Both the position numbers and the translations under genes were made by a program. Shown piece after piece: positions 33,234 to 43,870 of a DNA stretch of 64,000 nt. Within the stretch, counting starts at the first letter, position 1; each line of letters opens with the position of its first letter. The notes beneath the pieces were generated by a model that saw only the letters and a list, made by a program, of their open reading frames with translations, had not been told where the DNA came from and ran no database searches. Source of the DNA: Ascochyta rabiei (lineage: Eukaryota > Ascomycota > Dothideomycetes > Pleosporales > Didymellaceae); NCBI RefSeq assembly GCF_004011695.2, contig NC_082408.1, positions 1,597,501 to 1,661,500 of the forward strand. Direction: 5' to 3'.

Positions 33234-34745
33234 TCAAGCATCGGCTGGCGGGCACCAAGCATGTAAGTGTCTGTTGGGGTAGTATGCCGCAATACACTCC
33301 CTCCACTCCATATCTTCCGCTGTCGTTCCATCCAAGCTCATGTCAAAATTTCGAATCATGGTGCTGAATGCAATATACAACTCGCACCAAGCGAGGTTGT
33401 AACCAAAGCACGCCCTCGGCCCCCTACTGAACGGCACTAGCCAATGATCGAGATTCTTGTTGCCGCCATTAAGCCACCGCTCCGGCTTGAACGCGAGTGC
33501 ATCGGCAAAGATGTCTTCCGATTGGTGCACGTGCAAAATGGCCATACCGACAATGGTGCCTCCAGGGATCTCGCGTTCATTCAGCACAGCACCCGTATGC
33601 GGTACTATACGGGTGAGTGACACGCCTGAAGGAATGAAACGAAGAGACTCTTTGATGGTCGCAGTGAGGAGAGGCAAGGTTTCGAGGTCAGCAAGTCGCG
33701 GGCGGACATGCAGATCCGGCCAAACAGTCAGCAACTCACTCCTCAGTTGTTGCAGCAGACCCTGGCTTTTCATTGCATGATAAGAGCCCATGAGCATCGT
33801 ATCAGCCACGGTATTGGCGCCAGCAAAGATGATGGTGAAGCCCTCGTCATGTAGCTGCGTGAGATCAGGCACAGCCTTCGTGGCGCGGTATGCGCTGGCG
33901 TCCAACATGCGGTGGAAAATGGTTTGGTGAGATGCCTTTTCGAGCTTTTCCGGCGACTCCAAGACTGTTTGCAGCTGCTTGTTGATAATGTCACGAACCT
34001 GGTAGATGCGTGGGGCCAGTTTGTCGGCGTTGGGCATGGCCTTCATGACCAGCCACGGCGGGATGGCGAAGGCTATGCTGCGGATCCAGGGCAGATTTTT
34101 GAGCACGGGGAGGATAGGGAGTGTGGCGTCCATGGCCAAAATCAGAGGATCTGCGAAGGCAGGTGCATGCAAGGCGTCGACGCACCCACCAAAAGTGAAC
34201 CCCATGATGGTGTCGAGCGTAAAAGAGCGAAAGGCGTAGAGGAGATCAATGGAAAGTTGTGCTGCATTCATCTTGGTTATGGATGAGGCGAGCTGGGTTG
34301 CGTTTTGCCAGACGAGACTTTCGATGTTGTGAACGGCCTTTTTGGAGAACATGGGTAAGAGGACATCTCTTCGTTCTTTTGCCTGGGCATACTTTCGAAA
34401 GACGAAAGAGCCGGAATTGAACCCTGTTACACTATAGAGACCATCGTCCTTATCCCAACGTTTGGACACGTTGTATATCTCGTGAAACGAAGACGGATTC
34501 CCGAAGTGAAGCTCGTTGGGCGCTATCCGAACGATGTCGCCGTATTTCTTGTGAAGGCCAAAAAGCTCTTGAGCCAATGTTTCCTTCTTGATCACCTCCT
34601 TGTACGTTCTCCATAACGAAGTGGCGCCAGCCATGGCAGGCCCTGGAAACTTTCGCAATGGATGGAAGAATACATTGTATAGTATTTGGGACAACAATGT
34701 AATTGCAGGTACAAAAAGCCACGCCCAGAGGGGTATGAGAGCCAT
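33234..34745 (-). CDS. Cytochrome P450 (trichodiene-oxygenase-like, CYP58 clan)
   Basis: Single-exon microsomal P450, 503 residues, full length. The N-terminal anchor (LFVPAITLLSQILYNVFF) is followed by the Pro-rich hinge HPLRKFPGPAMAG. The I-helix reads FAGANTVADT, with Asn where most P450s have the acidic residue of the oxygen-activation motif. K-helix ExxR is KESLR, the PERF region is FKPERW, and the heme loop FSRGPRACFGYN has the ligand at Cys446. Sequence style (RRDVLLPMFSKKAVHNIE, DGLYSVTGFNSGS) resembles fungal TRI4/trichodiene-oxygenase-like and related CYP58-type enzymes; no substrate can be named. There is no terpene cyclase, PKS or NRPS nearby, so this is not a classical metabolite cluster. 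Partner in orientation is the Zn2Cys6 regulator. Confidence 0.93.
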   Translation of the reverse strand: MALIPLWAWLFVPAITLLSQILYNVFFHPLRKFPGPAMAGATSLWRTYKEVIKKETLAQELFGLHKKYGDIVRIAPNELHFGNPSSFHEIYNVSKRWDKDDGLYSVTGFNSGSFVFRKYAQAKERRDVLLPMFSKKAVHNIESLVWQNATQLASSITKMNAAQLSIDLLYAFRSFTLDTIMGFTFGGCVDALHAPAFADPLILAMDATLPILPVLKNLPWIRSIAFAIPPWLVMKAMPNADKLAPRIYQVRDIINKQLQTVLESPEKLEKASHQTIFHRMLDASAYRATKAVPDLTQLHDEGFTIIFAGANTVADTMLMGSYHAMKSQGLLQQLRSELLTVWPDLHVRPRLADLETLPLLTATIKESLRFIPSGVSLTRIVPHTGAVLNEREIPGGTIVGMAILHVHQSEDIFADALAFKPERWLNGGNKNLDHWLVPFSRGPRACFGYNLAWCELYIAFSTMIRNFDMSLDGTTAEDMEWRECIAAYYPNRHLHAWCPPADA

Positions 34746-36035
34746 AACTTTGCACTCAGAGCAGGATGCCTTGGTAGGAAATTACAGACAAGTAAGAAGG
34801 AGCTGAGTCTCATTCGACATCGGGCAAGTAAATGTTATTTATCTGTCACATTATCTGGACATGTTCACATACAGATCTTACGTGCAGCTTATTTTGAGCT
34901 TTCCACCGCGCTTGGAGACGTTGCTTTCAGCTTGATTCGCCGTAAGATCACCCGGTTGTCAGCAACGGGACTATTAGTGGGTGACTTATGAAGTGTCTAC
35001 TAGGGTCCTAGTATAAGCCACAGAAGCTGCTGTCTAACATCTGTCAGTACGCGCTACCTATTGCAGCCGGCAGTGGTGAGCATTGCATGTGGCTACTCTG
35101 AGACTGAGTCTAGTTTCTAGATTTGACAGGCTGAGGCTGCGCTAACACCTTGCCTGTTGTGGGTACCTCCAGGCAGCCCGACAACATGGAAGATAGTTTG
35201 TGTGGAGATCTCGACGCAGAAACCAAAGAAAACCACTCAATGCATGAGGTTTTTCGGCCTCGAAGTGGCGGAGCTATTCTCTACAACTGTCCACTTTCAG
35301 CCCAGGCAGGCTTGAAGTCTCGAGTTCGAGATTAGGCTACTTTGCTGTGGCACTCAAGAACAATAGGCCTATCCACATGCAATCTCAGCGCTGGGACTGA
35401 TGACTGATGATTACTGGCAAGAATACAGCGGGGTGTCGGACCCTGCCCATAACCACCACATAAGACGGCTGAATCCGCATTAATAACCGCGCCACGTCAG
35501 GCACACCAGTGGTTTTGTGGATTCACTAGTTGCAACCACTCCAAAATGACAACGAGCAAGTCCGTAACACTTGGCAGTTCGATTTTTAACTTTCACATGT
35601 AATTCCTGTGGTCATACAACGGCTCTGCCACCTGCAGGAAAATGACAATTTAACCCATCCTGCGCTCTTCGGAGTAGATAGATACTACAAAGAGCGCTCT
35701 TGTACTGATGCTTGCATGTGATCTCCACACGCAGTAGAATGCGTAACTCACTTTTACTTTTCACTCCCATAACCTTCGTCGGCCATGTTCTAGGATCATT
35801 CCCCAAGGATTCAACCCATGCATATCTTTAATAACTTGCATGTCTCAACAGATTTCTGCAGTATGTTTATGTGGTAGGAAAACTTTGCTGCTCAAGACTC
35901 TCCGTTTGCAACAATGAGATTCTCTGGGCATAACATGCACTTGATACATCCTCTGGATACCACAAGCATCAAAAAGCTCACATAGATGCAAACGCTGATC
36001 CTGGCGACCGTACTGCACCTATTCTATTGGCTCGG
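34746..36035. other. Gene-poor stretch C, first part, and P450 promoter
   Basis: 1.3 kb upstream of the P450 with only short ORFs. No recognised motif or element. Confidence 0.45.
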
Positions 36036-36377
36036 TTAATGAACCTTATGCCGCAAAGTAAAAAATCTCACGGCTATGGACGCGGGTATTTCAAGCGAGA
36101 GTTGTCGAAACTCTCCAATGAGCAGCTCAGAAGCTTGAAGAACGTCTGGGTTTGTGCAGCACAGCCTCAGTTGAAGATTGAACAGCACTAGACTGAGGTC
36201 GCTACCCTTGATTCGAATTATGTCGGGGTTGGGCTTGCAAGCTAGGTATCTGACATGCTTTCGATAGGCGCTATCTTCTGGGGTTAGGAGGAGAAAATAC
36301 GGAGAATCCGTATTCGGAAAGCCAGTTATGTGAGTTGACCCTCCCTGCAGGATAGTGGGGGTGGACTTTTTAGGCAT
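36036..36377 (-). CDS. Unsupported 113-codon ORF
   Basis: ATG-started ORF of 113 residues, beginning MPKKSTPTILQGG, with a mix of hydrophobic and charged stretches (DLSLVLFNLQLRLCC). It has no recognised domain, no joinable exon and weak codon bias. It could be a fragment of a decayed gene or chance. Confidence 0.22.
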   Translation of the reverse strand: MPKKSTPTILQGGSTHITGFPNTDSPYFLLLTPEDSAYRKHVRYLACKPNPDIIRIKGSDLSLVLFNLQLRLCCTNPDVLQASELLIGEFRQLSLEIPASIAVRFFTLRHKVH

Positions 36378-39306
36378 CGTGCTGATCTTGTTTCCACTAT
36401 AGGATTGTCATCCAGAATTTGAAAGCTCTCCGCAGCCCTATCACGCTTCTCGTTCGACGCCACCTCCGCCCATTAGAAACAGCAGATGATGAAGCATACG
36501 AATTAGGGAGCCAGGAAATGACGCTGTTTAATTGCTTAGCACGGTCAATACGGAGCACTCAAAGTATCCCCTGCGGGTTTCACTAACTGTCATCTCGTGA
36601 CCATCGTAGGACTTCTATCAACTGTCGTTAATGCAATGGCAGAGCAGTTTTGTCACAGTGTAAGTGACGAGATACTCAAAGCACCGCTCGAGGCTGAGTC
36701 AGACGCCATAGCTCAGAGGTCTTCTTCTTCTTCTTTGTCGTCGTCGTCGGACTGTGCCTTTCCTGAAGTCTGTATTTAAAGCTGCTACTCTAAATCAACA
36801 GGGTTAGAGACTCTCTGCATGTTGGATTTGAGAAGACAAGGCCTGGGTGGCAGCCTGGCGCCTGATAGAGTGATGGGCGCGCATTTGAAGGAATACACCT
36901 CCAGAAAGAGGCTTTCGAAACGGGACGCAGGCACCTCAGGTGACGTTTAGCCGCACTCACAAGACGTCCCTATTTTTGCCGTAAAACTTTGAGACTCTAA
37001 CGTTAGGCACTCATGTTTCTGAGAACCCACACTTGTATAATTGCTGTGTAACTTAGTATTCCGGTAGAGTTTCTTTTTGCATTGTAAGTGTGCAGTGTAG
37101 CAACAAAATAGACAACCTTGTTAATTTTTCTCGATTTTGGGTGCTTTGAAGTGCGGCTCAATCTGTCGCTCAAGGAGCAGGAGGCGAGAAGCCTGTCCCG
37201 CGACCATGCACATCGCAAAGAAGGGCCTGATATATGCGCGCATCATCACATTCGGAAGGTGCGTCATGCAGGTTTGCCTACTTGCATCAAGAAATATTTG
37301 AGATCCACGCGAGGCTTACGAGTTCGGTGCATATGGCCAGACCGGTTCTGGTTCGTGGGGGCGCCCGCTGCAGGGGGCCGCAATCAGATAGTAAAGTTGA
37401 CCTCGGGACTGACAAGTTGGTTCCCACCACTCAGAGTGGGCACTAGGGGGGCTTTATCCATCCGAGCTTGATCACAAGCAAACGTCTTTCGGTACCAAGG
37501 TAGATGACAGCGGGCCAGGGACCATGAGGGCGTACTGGACAACGCAGGTCTGTGCACTGAGCGTAGCTGTGCAACCCTTCATGTTTTAATTGCTTCGCTA
37601 CTTCTACCTGTACCTAAAAACAAATACTATACTGCAAGAGACTAGCTTTCGGGGGTCTTATTTCAGATTTTGACAGGCTTCTCCTTTCCGTCGTAGAACA
37701 GTAACACTTTCGTGTATGAGGCTGGGGTATCATTGAGCCAAGAGCAAAGCTGTGTCGTGAATCGTGTCGAACTGCAAACAGTGCTGTCTGACACTGTGCC
37801 GCATCTATTTGTTCAGTCGTGATACATTAGTTTAGCTTCAGGACTTTGTCTCGGCAAGATTCCGTAAAACTTCCCACTGTAGCATCCTGGATATCAATTA
37901 GCCTGTGTCAACACAAGTCTTCGTTGCACTGAAAGTCGAGAAAAAAGCTTTGCTTAACGCCTAGCGTTGTATTTGCTCCCGACGCTCCTCTTCGTCACTT
38001 TGCTTCTTCCACACAAACTCCTCGGTACCCACAGCCGCCGTATCCTAAGGGAAACCAAGGCGGCAGTGAAGGGGCACTTCCGTATAAGTGGGCTTGGGGC
38101 TTCTCGAGAGCTAGATGGTGCGGGTCAAAGAGTGTCGGAGATCAGAGCGCAATGGAACCACAGCTCTCAGGATAATAGCACGAATTTATCGGGCTCTCAA
38201 GGGATGAAGGCCACAAAGTCTTCTTGGACAGTAAGGAACTGGTTTCTTACAAGGGAGTGTGTTTCTCATACTGCTCATACCCCAACCCAGCTGTTACACA
38301 CTTGTTAGACGTCAAGCACGCAGCTTGGTTCGGTGAGTTTTCAAATATATGAGAGAGCGATAATCTCGACGCACTAGATGTCAATATACCTGGCGTTTTT
38401 TTTTTTAATGAAGAACCTCAGCCACCACATCGGTCACTGCGGCGAAGTTAATCCCGGTATCATCTCACATACACCACATGGCAGATACACACAGAGGTGC
38501 CGAAGTACGGACCCAGCCTGATAAATGAGACCCAACGCGGTAGCTACTGGAAAGTACTGACGATAAGACGAAGTGGCGCCTGTAACTGGGCTAGGAAACG
38601 AGGCGCCACTCTGCTGGAGCATACACGTGCTACATTGCTTGACTGGAAGACGAGAACGGTAAAAAGTTGGCAGAGATGGACAAGTGAGAACGTCCATGAG
38701 ATTACAAGCAATGTGCCAAAGAAGCCATACCTTCTGAGATTTACACTGTGGGAACGGCCCCTAACAATTTTATGTGCGAAGTGATGTTGTTTATCAATGC
38801 AAAACTTTTTTCCATTGTAAGTTATTGAACAGGCCCAGTAAATTTACAGTTTCGTCAGGCAAGGTATACCCCGTGTTTGTGAGTCATTGCCTTCCATCGT
38901 TTCGTCCACCGTTTTCAACCACCACCCACATTGTGTAAGAAGTCATCCATGCGTGCTCATCGAATTTTCGACCACACCGTGACTGAGTGAGGTACCTCGT
39001 ATAAAACCGATGGCAGATGCGTATGTGGAAGGTCTCGAAGTTAGAGTCCACGCCGCATGATAGCAAAGAAACAGAAGAGCTCGTACATCAGAACATAACA
39101 AAAACAAATGAGAAGAGCACAGACTGATTTATGGGAGTCCAAATATTTAATTTTCTTGAAAACAATACATGTCGCCAGTGGTGGTCTTAATCCAGGTCAT
39201 TGTCAACTACAATGCAGTCCATTTGTGAAGAAAGCTTTTGACCCGCGAGAGCCTCAGGGCCAATCGTTGAGTCTTTCACTGTCAAGCCTGCCCGCGCGCC
39301 TTTCTC
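36378..39306. other. Gene-poor stretch C, second part
   Basis: 2.9 kb without a credible gene. Notable are a CTT/GTC trinucleotide run at 36720-36748, a T-run of about 10 at 38398-38407 and A/T-richer DNA than the flanking coding regions. No transposase or other element motif was found. Confidence 0.45.
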
Positions 39307-40602
39307 CTAATTTGTCGAGCTGAGGGCGTTCTCGTACGGATCTCCTCGCTCAGCCCTGAGGTCCTGCGCAATCATGTCGAGGTCTGACAAGCCTTCAAAA
39401 ACTCTCCAGGTCCTTGCATTCGGCAAGGGTGAAACGATGTCTTGCAGTATAACAACTGCAGTACCGATCAGGTCTTCCGTATCCTCCCCATCAGTCCAAT
39501 GAACTTTGCGACTAGGCCAGAAAGCAATATGGACAGCAAAGTGTATCGCGACTCTGGTCATCCAAGGATATATTATCTCCCTATCGCCGTAGCTGACAGC
39601 GCTTGACTTGAAGTACGCTCGTATAAATGCGGCGTGGAGACCCTTGTTGCCGTGGAATTTGTCGAGGAGGAAAGCTTCAGCTGCAAATTGTCCTACGTCT
39701 GTTGCGCTGTTGCCAATACGTACCATTTCCCAATCAATGACTGTCAAGATGTGGGGTCCTGTCCCGGGTACGTCGCTTCGTAATAGAACATTGCCGGGCC
39801 AGAAATCGCCATGGCAGATACACTCTTCATCTTGTTCGATCAGTCCACCAAAGTAGTTGTTGATCTTGTGGCCCAACTCTGCGTCATATCCGTAGTGCGA
39901 AAGCACAGCAGGCAAATTTCTGTAAGAGTAGCGACAGACTGTAATGGCAGTATTGTTGTTCTCGCGGTCTGGTGCTGTAGAACTGACATAGTTCGTAGGG
40001 GTCTTCCCATGCAAGCCAGCCAGCCATTTCCCCAGCTCTGTACCAATTATACGAACGTCCTCTGCGCTGAGCTCTAAGTAGGCATCTTTGAGGTTTTTAC
40101 TGCCACCGTCTTCGAGATTCAAGAACTTGATGTCCCTCTTGTAAAACCCAACCTTGACCACATGCACGTGTGTGTTCTTGATCTTGGGAGTCTCGGAGTC
40201 TTTTGCGATGGTGCAGTGACACGCATTCTCCTCTGACAATTTACCAAGAATGCTAGCTTCGTAATCCATGCGCTCAGGGTCCAGAGTACAAGCAGGGTCA
40301 CTCGCGAGATGTCCAGCAGCATGCTTGAAGATTTCACTGTATCCCCCAGTCTCGATGAAGCGGTACACGTAGTTGGCAGTGCCTCCTGAAACAACGTGAA
40401 GCTCGAACTCCGTATCGTCAGGGCTTATCTCTCTCAAATAGTTTTTCACGTCCTCGAGTTTCGTCAAGTCGTATTCCGTTCTGTCGCTGGATTGGAAGTC
40501 TTGATTGGTGTGGCCAGCAGAGCCTGCTCTCCCGGCCTTTGGTGATATCTGGACGTCCAAGTCTGCTGTTGATGTCTCTGGCGAAATTCGTGGCGTGGCC
40601 AT
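39307..40602 (-). CDS. APH-type small-molecule kinase (methylthioribose-kinase-like)
   Basis: Single exon, 431 residues from MATPRISPET, the first ATG of the frame. It is an aminoglycoside-phosphotransferase-fold kinase: nucleotide loop region VVSGGTANYVYRF, catalytic loop CHGDFWPGNVLL (HxDxxxxN), and the metal-binding VIDWEMVRIG in place of DFG. The order and spacing fit the methylthioribose kinase / choline kinase branch, and the HVVKVGFYKRD segment fits the small lobe. In fungi such genes are common outside the methionine salvage route, so the substrate is open. N-terminal ~50 residues are polar and disordered. Divergent to the small gene at 41.2 kb. Confidence 0.85.
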   Translation of the reverse strand: MATPRISPETSTADLDVQISPKAGRAGSAGHTNQDFQSSDRTEYDLTKLEDVKNYLREISPDDTEFELHVVSGGTANYVYRFIETGGYSEIFKHAAGHLASDPACTLDPERMDYEASILGKLSEENACHCTIAKDSETPKIKNTHVHVVKVGFYKRDIKFLNLEDGGSKNLKDAYLELSAEDVRIIGTELGKWLAGLHGKTPTNYVSSTAPDRENNNTAITVCRYSYRNLPAVLSHYGYDAELGHKINNYFGGLIEQDEECICHGDFWPGNVLLRSDVPGTGPHILTVIDWEMVRIGNSATDVGQFAAEAFLLDKFHGNKGLHAAFIRAYFKSSAVSYGDREIIYPWMTRVAIHFAVHIAFWPSRKVHWTDGEDTEDLIGTAVVILQDIVSPLPNARTWRVFEGLSDLDMIAQDLRAERGDPYENALSSTN

Positions 40603-41238
40603 AGTCGTTATCGTAGATAGCAATAGTTGTATCACAAAAATACTGATATGGGTTTGACGAACAGAGACTTTTGAGCGTGGAAGGGCGAACGTGTTTTGTT
40701 TATGCGACTGGCGAGCAGAGTACTTGTACCTTCCCGCTCAAGGCTGGAAAGAGCAGTTGCCCTCCATAGCCTGCGACTTCTCTCACTACATCAACTGGAC
40801 ATAGCGACACCCTCAGACACAAACACATCACGAATGAGCAAAACGAGCAAAGAACCCACAGTTGATAGCAATGAATCAACCTGAGTCATCTCTTTCTTCG
40901 CCGACTGTTCGCAAAAGTGGGGCCGAGCCTAGTACATTCACTCTGCTCGCCGTCCTCCAAACAATTGTCCAAACGATGTCTTGATACCGTGAACAGCAAA
41001 TCACGGCTGACAAAATCGTATGCGCAGACCGTTGAGTACCTTGCGTTATCCAGCTGGAGATGTAAACATCATGTGCAGGGTTACGGTGGACCTTCGGGAC
41101 CCCCAGCACATCGATGGAGCCGTGTGTCGCAGGCATATAAGTAGATGAAGTGATATTTACATACACAAGATAACAGTTCACAGTTATTAGTCCGTTCGAG
41201 TCGTACACATATATCCACCATCTCCACCTACTTCCACA
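40603..41238. other. Divergent spacer
   Basis: 636 bp between the APH-type kinase start and the small gene. No credible ORF or recognised element. Confidence 0.4.
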
Positions 41239-41659
41239 ATGTCACCAATGCCGATCTCGTATGCGGCCGCAGTCCCGAAATCGCAAACAAAGTCAAAGAA
41301 GACCTACAACCTGAATACAACGGTACTTGACATGTCTCATATTCTTTTCGCATTGTTCTGCAACTGACAGTACTGCGCTTGTTCGCATCGTGCTCTCGCC
41401 TGAAGCTGGCATCAGCGAGATCCCCGGCCTGCTATCTGGGCAAAACGCACCCGTCGCTGTCGCACTTGGAGGTGCATTTGACGACGCCATTGTGGACTCG
41501 ATGTGTGATGCGGCTAGCAAGGCGGGAGATGTAGCGTGGCTGCGAGTGGACAAGAGCAGGCTGAAGGAAATGCCGCCAATGGATGATAAGGAGGTCTTTG
41601 GAGCGGCACTGGCGAAGAGGATCAAGGCGTCTCTTCAGGAGCACAAAGTCGGCCAGTAA
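41239..41659 (+). CDS. Small gene with unresolved exon phase, unknown function
   Basis: The firm part is the 3' exon from about 41371, coding TALVRIVLSPEAGISEIPGL and onward to KASLQEHKVGQ (stop 41657-41659). It has good codon bias and the look of a small alpha/beta protein (APVAVALGGAFDDAIVDSMC). An upstream ATG at 41239 opens a 28-codon exon (MSPMPISYAAAVPKSQTK...) ending at a GTACTT donor at 41323. The natural acceptor (CTGACAG at 41370) gives a phase that does not fit: the flanks are one base out. Either another exon structure applies, or an indel has broken the gene or the assembly. No family recognised. Confidence 0.45.
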
Positions 41660-41729
41660 AGCGGGGAGAAGAGTGGAGTTTATCTGTTCCAGCTTCTATG
41701 AACGCCCGTGTGTACGTTGTTAGTGGCTT

Positions 41730-43870
41730 TCAGTCCTTCTTGATCCAGAGCACAAACCATCCCAAGACTCTGTAGACGAAGGTGATGATGACCATGTACC
41801 CCACGTACCGCCCTACGTTTTCAGTCCCGTATCCGTAGCTCTGCAGCACCGCCTTACCTTCTATCAGACACTGGTCCTGCAATGCGCTTGGATACATGCA
41901 GAAACACCCCCCGTCCTGCGTGCGCTCGCAGCTGTAGTTCCTGTTCCCAAACTCGTTCACCATCATGCCCCTAAACACATACGCCTGGTAGTCAATGTAG
42001 TGAAATACGTAGCGCCAGAAGACGTTGAGAGCCCCGGGCTGCACCATGAACCCGCCGACGCACATCCACAAGCCATTTGCGAACGCCGTCGCCGCAAGCG
42101 CAACGACGAAGATGGGTATCAAGGAGCTCAGCAACACAACAAGTGACTCTGCCGCGAGTAGGTCGAGAAACAGCCACATCACCCACGTGAAAAACGCCGT
42201 TCCTGTAGGTGCAAAGTTGCCGAGCCAGTACGCTACGACACTGAACAGTACCGCGATCAGGAACAGATACGGGGTTCCGACGACAAAGTTGGCCACCACG
42301 AAGGCTGTGGGGCCGTAAAGTCCATCTGCGCGCTCCTTTCGGAAAAGTGCAATATCCTGCAGTATAGAGGGAATTGCGGCGACGGCCATGAAGGACATGA
42401 ATGCGCCGCCGAAGAAAATGGCGTTGGTGAAGGCTTGGATGTTGGCTTGTGTCGGGGACAGTCGTAGCCAGACCGTGCCCATCATGATAGCGAGGCCGAA
42501 GTACATGGCTACGCGGATGCCGTAGGCGATAATATCGCGGTATGATTTGATGAACGAGCGGTGGATCAAAGTTACGGGGATGAGGAAAGGATTTGCTGAG
42601 GAGTGTTCGGTTGAAAGGACTGACAATGGTGTGGAAGTGGATTTACTTTGGATCGAATGATTGATGAGTGTGGCGTTTGGTGAGTGCGACCAGGATGTGT
42701 GGAGGTGGGAGAGTTGTTGAGCTGATTTGTTGTGGTCGTGTGTGAAATCAGTGTTGACGAGCTGAATCACGTACTCCGCCGGGTTCATGTACATTGGCAT
42801 CTACCGCATGTCAGTACTTCCCTCCCTTGGTGCCAAAGATCTGGTTTACCTCATATCCCAGCCCTGCAAAGTACTCTCTGATCTGGAGAATTGGGCCATT
42901 GTAGACCGCCTTCCCCTTCGACAGCAGCATTAGCTTGTCGAAGAGATCAAAAGTTGTCGTAGACGGTTGGTGAATGGAAGCAACAACAAGAATCTACATC
43001 CAGTCAACAAGATACGGCTAAGCAGGGTTCTGTAGTCTCAGACCTTGTGTCTCTTGGCAAGTTCTTTCACGAAGCTCATGACTTCCCAACTTGCTGCCGA
43101 GTCTAGTCCACTAGTTGGCTCGTCCAAGAAAAGAATTCTCGGAATAGTCATGAGCTGCGCCGCGACACTGACCCTTCGCTTTTGTCCACCAGAAACACCT
43201 TTACGGATGGGTGTGCCAATTATGGTGTCTGCCTGGTCACGTAGCCCAAATGACGAAAGCAGACCCTCAATGCGGGCTTTACGTTCTGACTTGCTGACCG
43301 AGCTGCAGATTGTTAGACCTGTCTATAACTCGAGAAACAGCGCATACCTAGGTAACGCAAGTTGTGCCGCAAAATACATTGTCTCTCGAACGGTGAGCGA
43401 GCCAACAAGTGCATCTTCCTGCTCGACATAGGAGCTGAGCTTCCGAAATGAAGCAAGGGATGTAGGTGCACCGTTGATAGCAAGCGTCTGCTGAATAGTT
43501 GCGTTTGTTGTTGCAGCTCGATGTGCAAGGACGTTGAGTAGGGTTGTCTTCCCAGATCCACTGATCGAGTCAGTTGTCAGGAAGGGTTGATGCGATGTAG
43601 TCCTATGCAAACCTTGGTCCCATCAGGGCCAGCATCTCACCTAAGACAGTGTTAGTCGTGTTGTGTGAAAGAGGAGAACGTCAAAATACCAGCTTCTACA
43701 ATGCCGTTGATGCTTGAGAGAATCTCGAGTGGCTGCTTTGTCTTTCGATCCTTGACGGTCACAGTAACATTCTCCCAACTAAAGCTGTGAACCGACGTGT
43801 TTGTCAGATGTGCATAGTCCGCAACAGCTCCTTTCTCCACATCTTCAACGGAGGGGTGAGATATCGACAT
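41730..43870 (-). CDS. ABCG (White-type) half-transporter
   Basis: ATP-driven exporter of lipids or small hydrophobic compounds, 631 residues, one nucleotide-binding domain before one membrane domain, so it should dimerise. Six exons: 43870..43690, 43640..43613 (28 nt), 43560..43348, 43302..43044, 42993..42850 and 42800..41730; phases agree at all five introns. Walker A GPSGSGKTT (68-76) is assembled across the third intron. The signature is VSGGQ (177-181), Walker B ILFLDEP (197-203) and the H-loop ASIHQPS. The last exon holds the six membrane helices and the ABCG family Cys-rich external loop near CERTQDGGCFCMYP. Half-size ABCG proteins of this type are widespread in Pezizomycotina. Substrate unknown. 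The gene ends 71 bp from the stop of the small gene on the other strand. Confidence 0.93.
43613..43640 (-). other. 28-nt micro-exon of the ABCG gene
   Basis: Encodes only EMLALMGPS around the split Walker A. Flanked by introns of 49 and 52 nt. The phases (2 nt in, 2 nt out) require it. Confidence 0.9.

Noticed and set aside
41323..41370. Clean 48-nt intron for the small gene
   Set aside because: Splice motifs are fine but the joined reading frame stops after ten codons, so it cannot be accepted without an indel.
31273..43870. One biosynthetic gene cluster spanning regulator, P450, APH-type kinase and ABCG transporter
   Set aside because: No backbone enzyme, large empty gaps and mixed orientation; only the regulator-P450 pair is tight.
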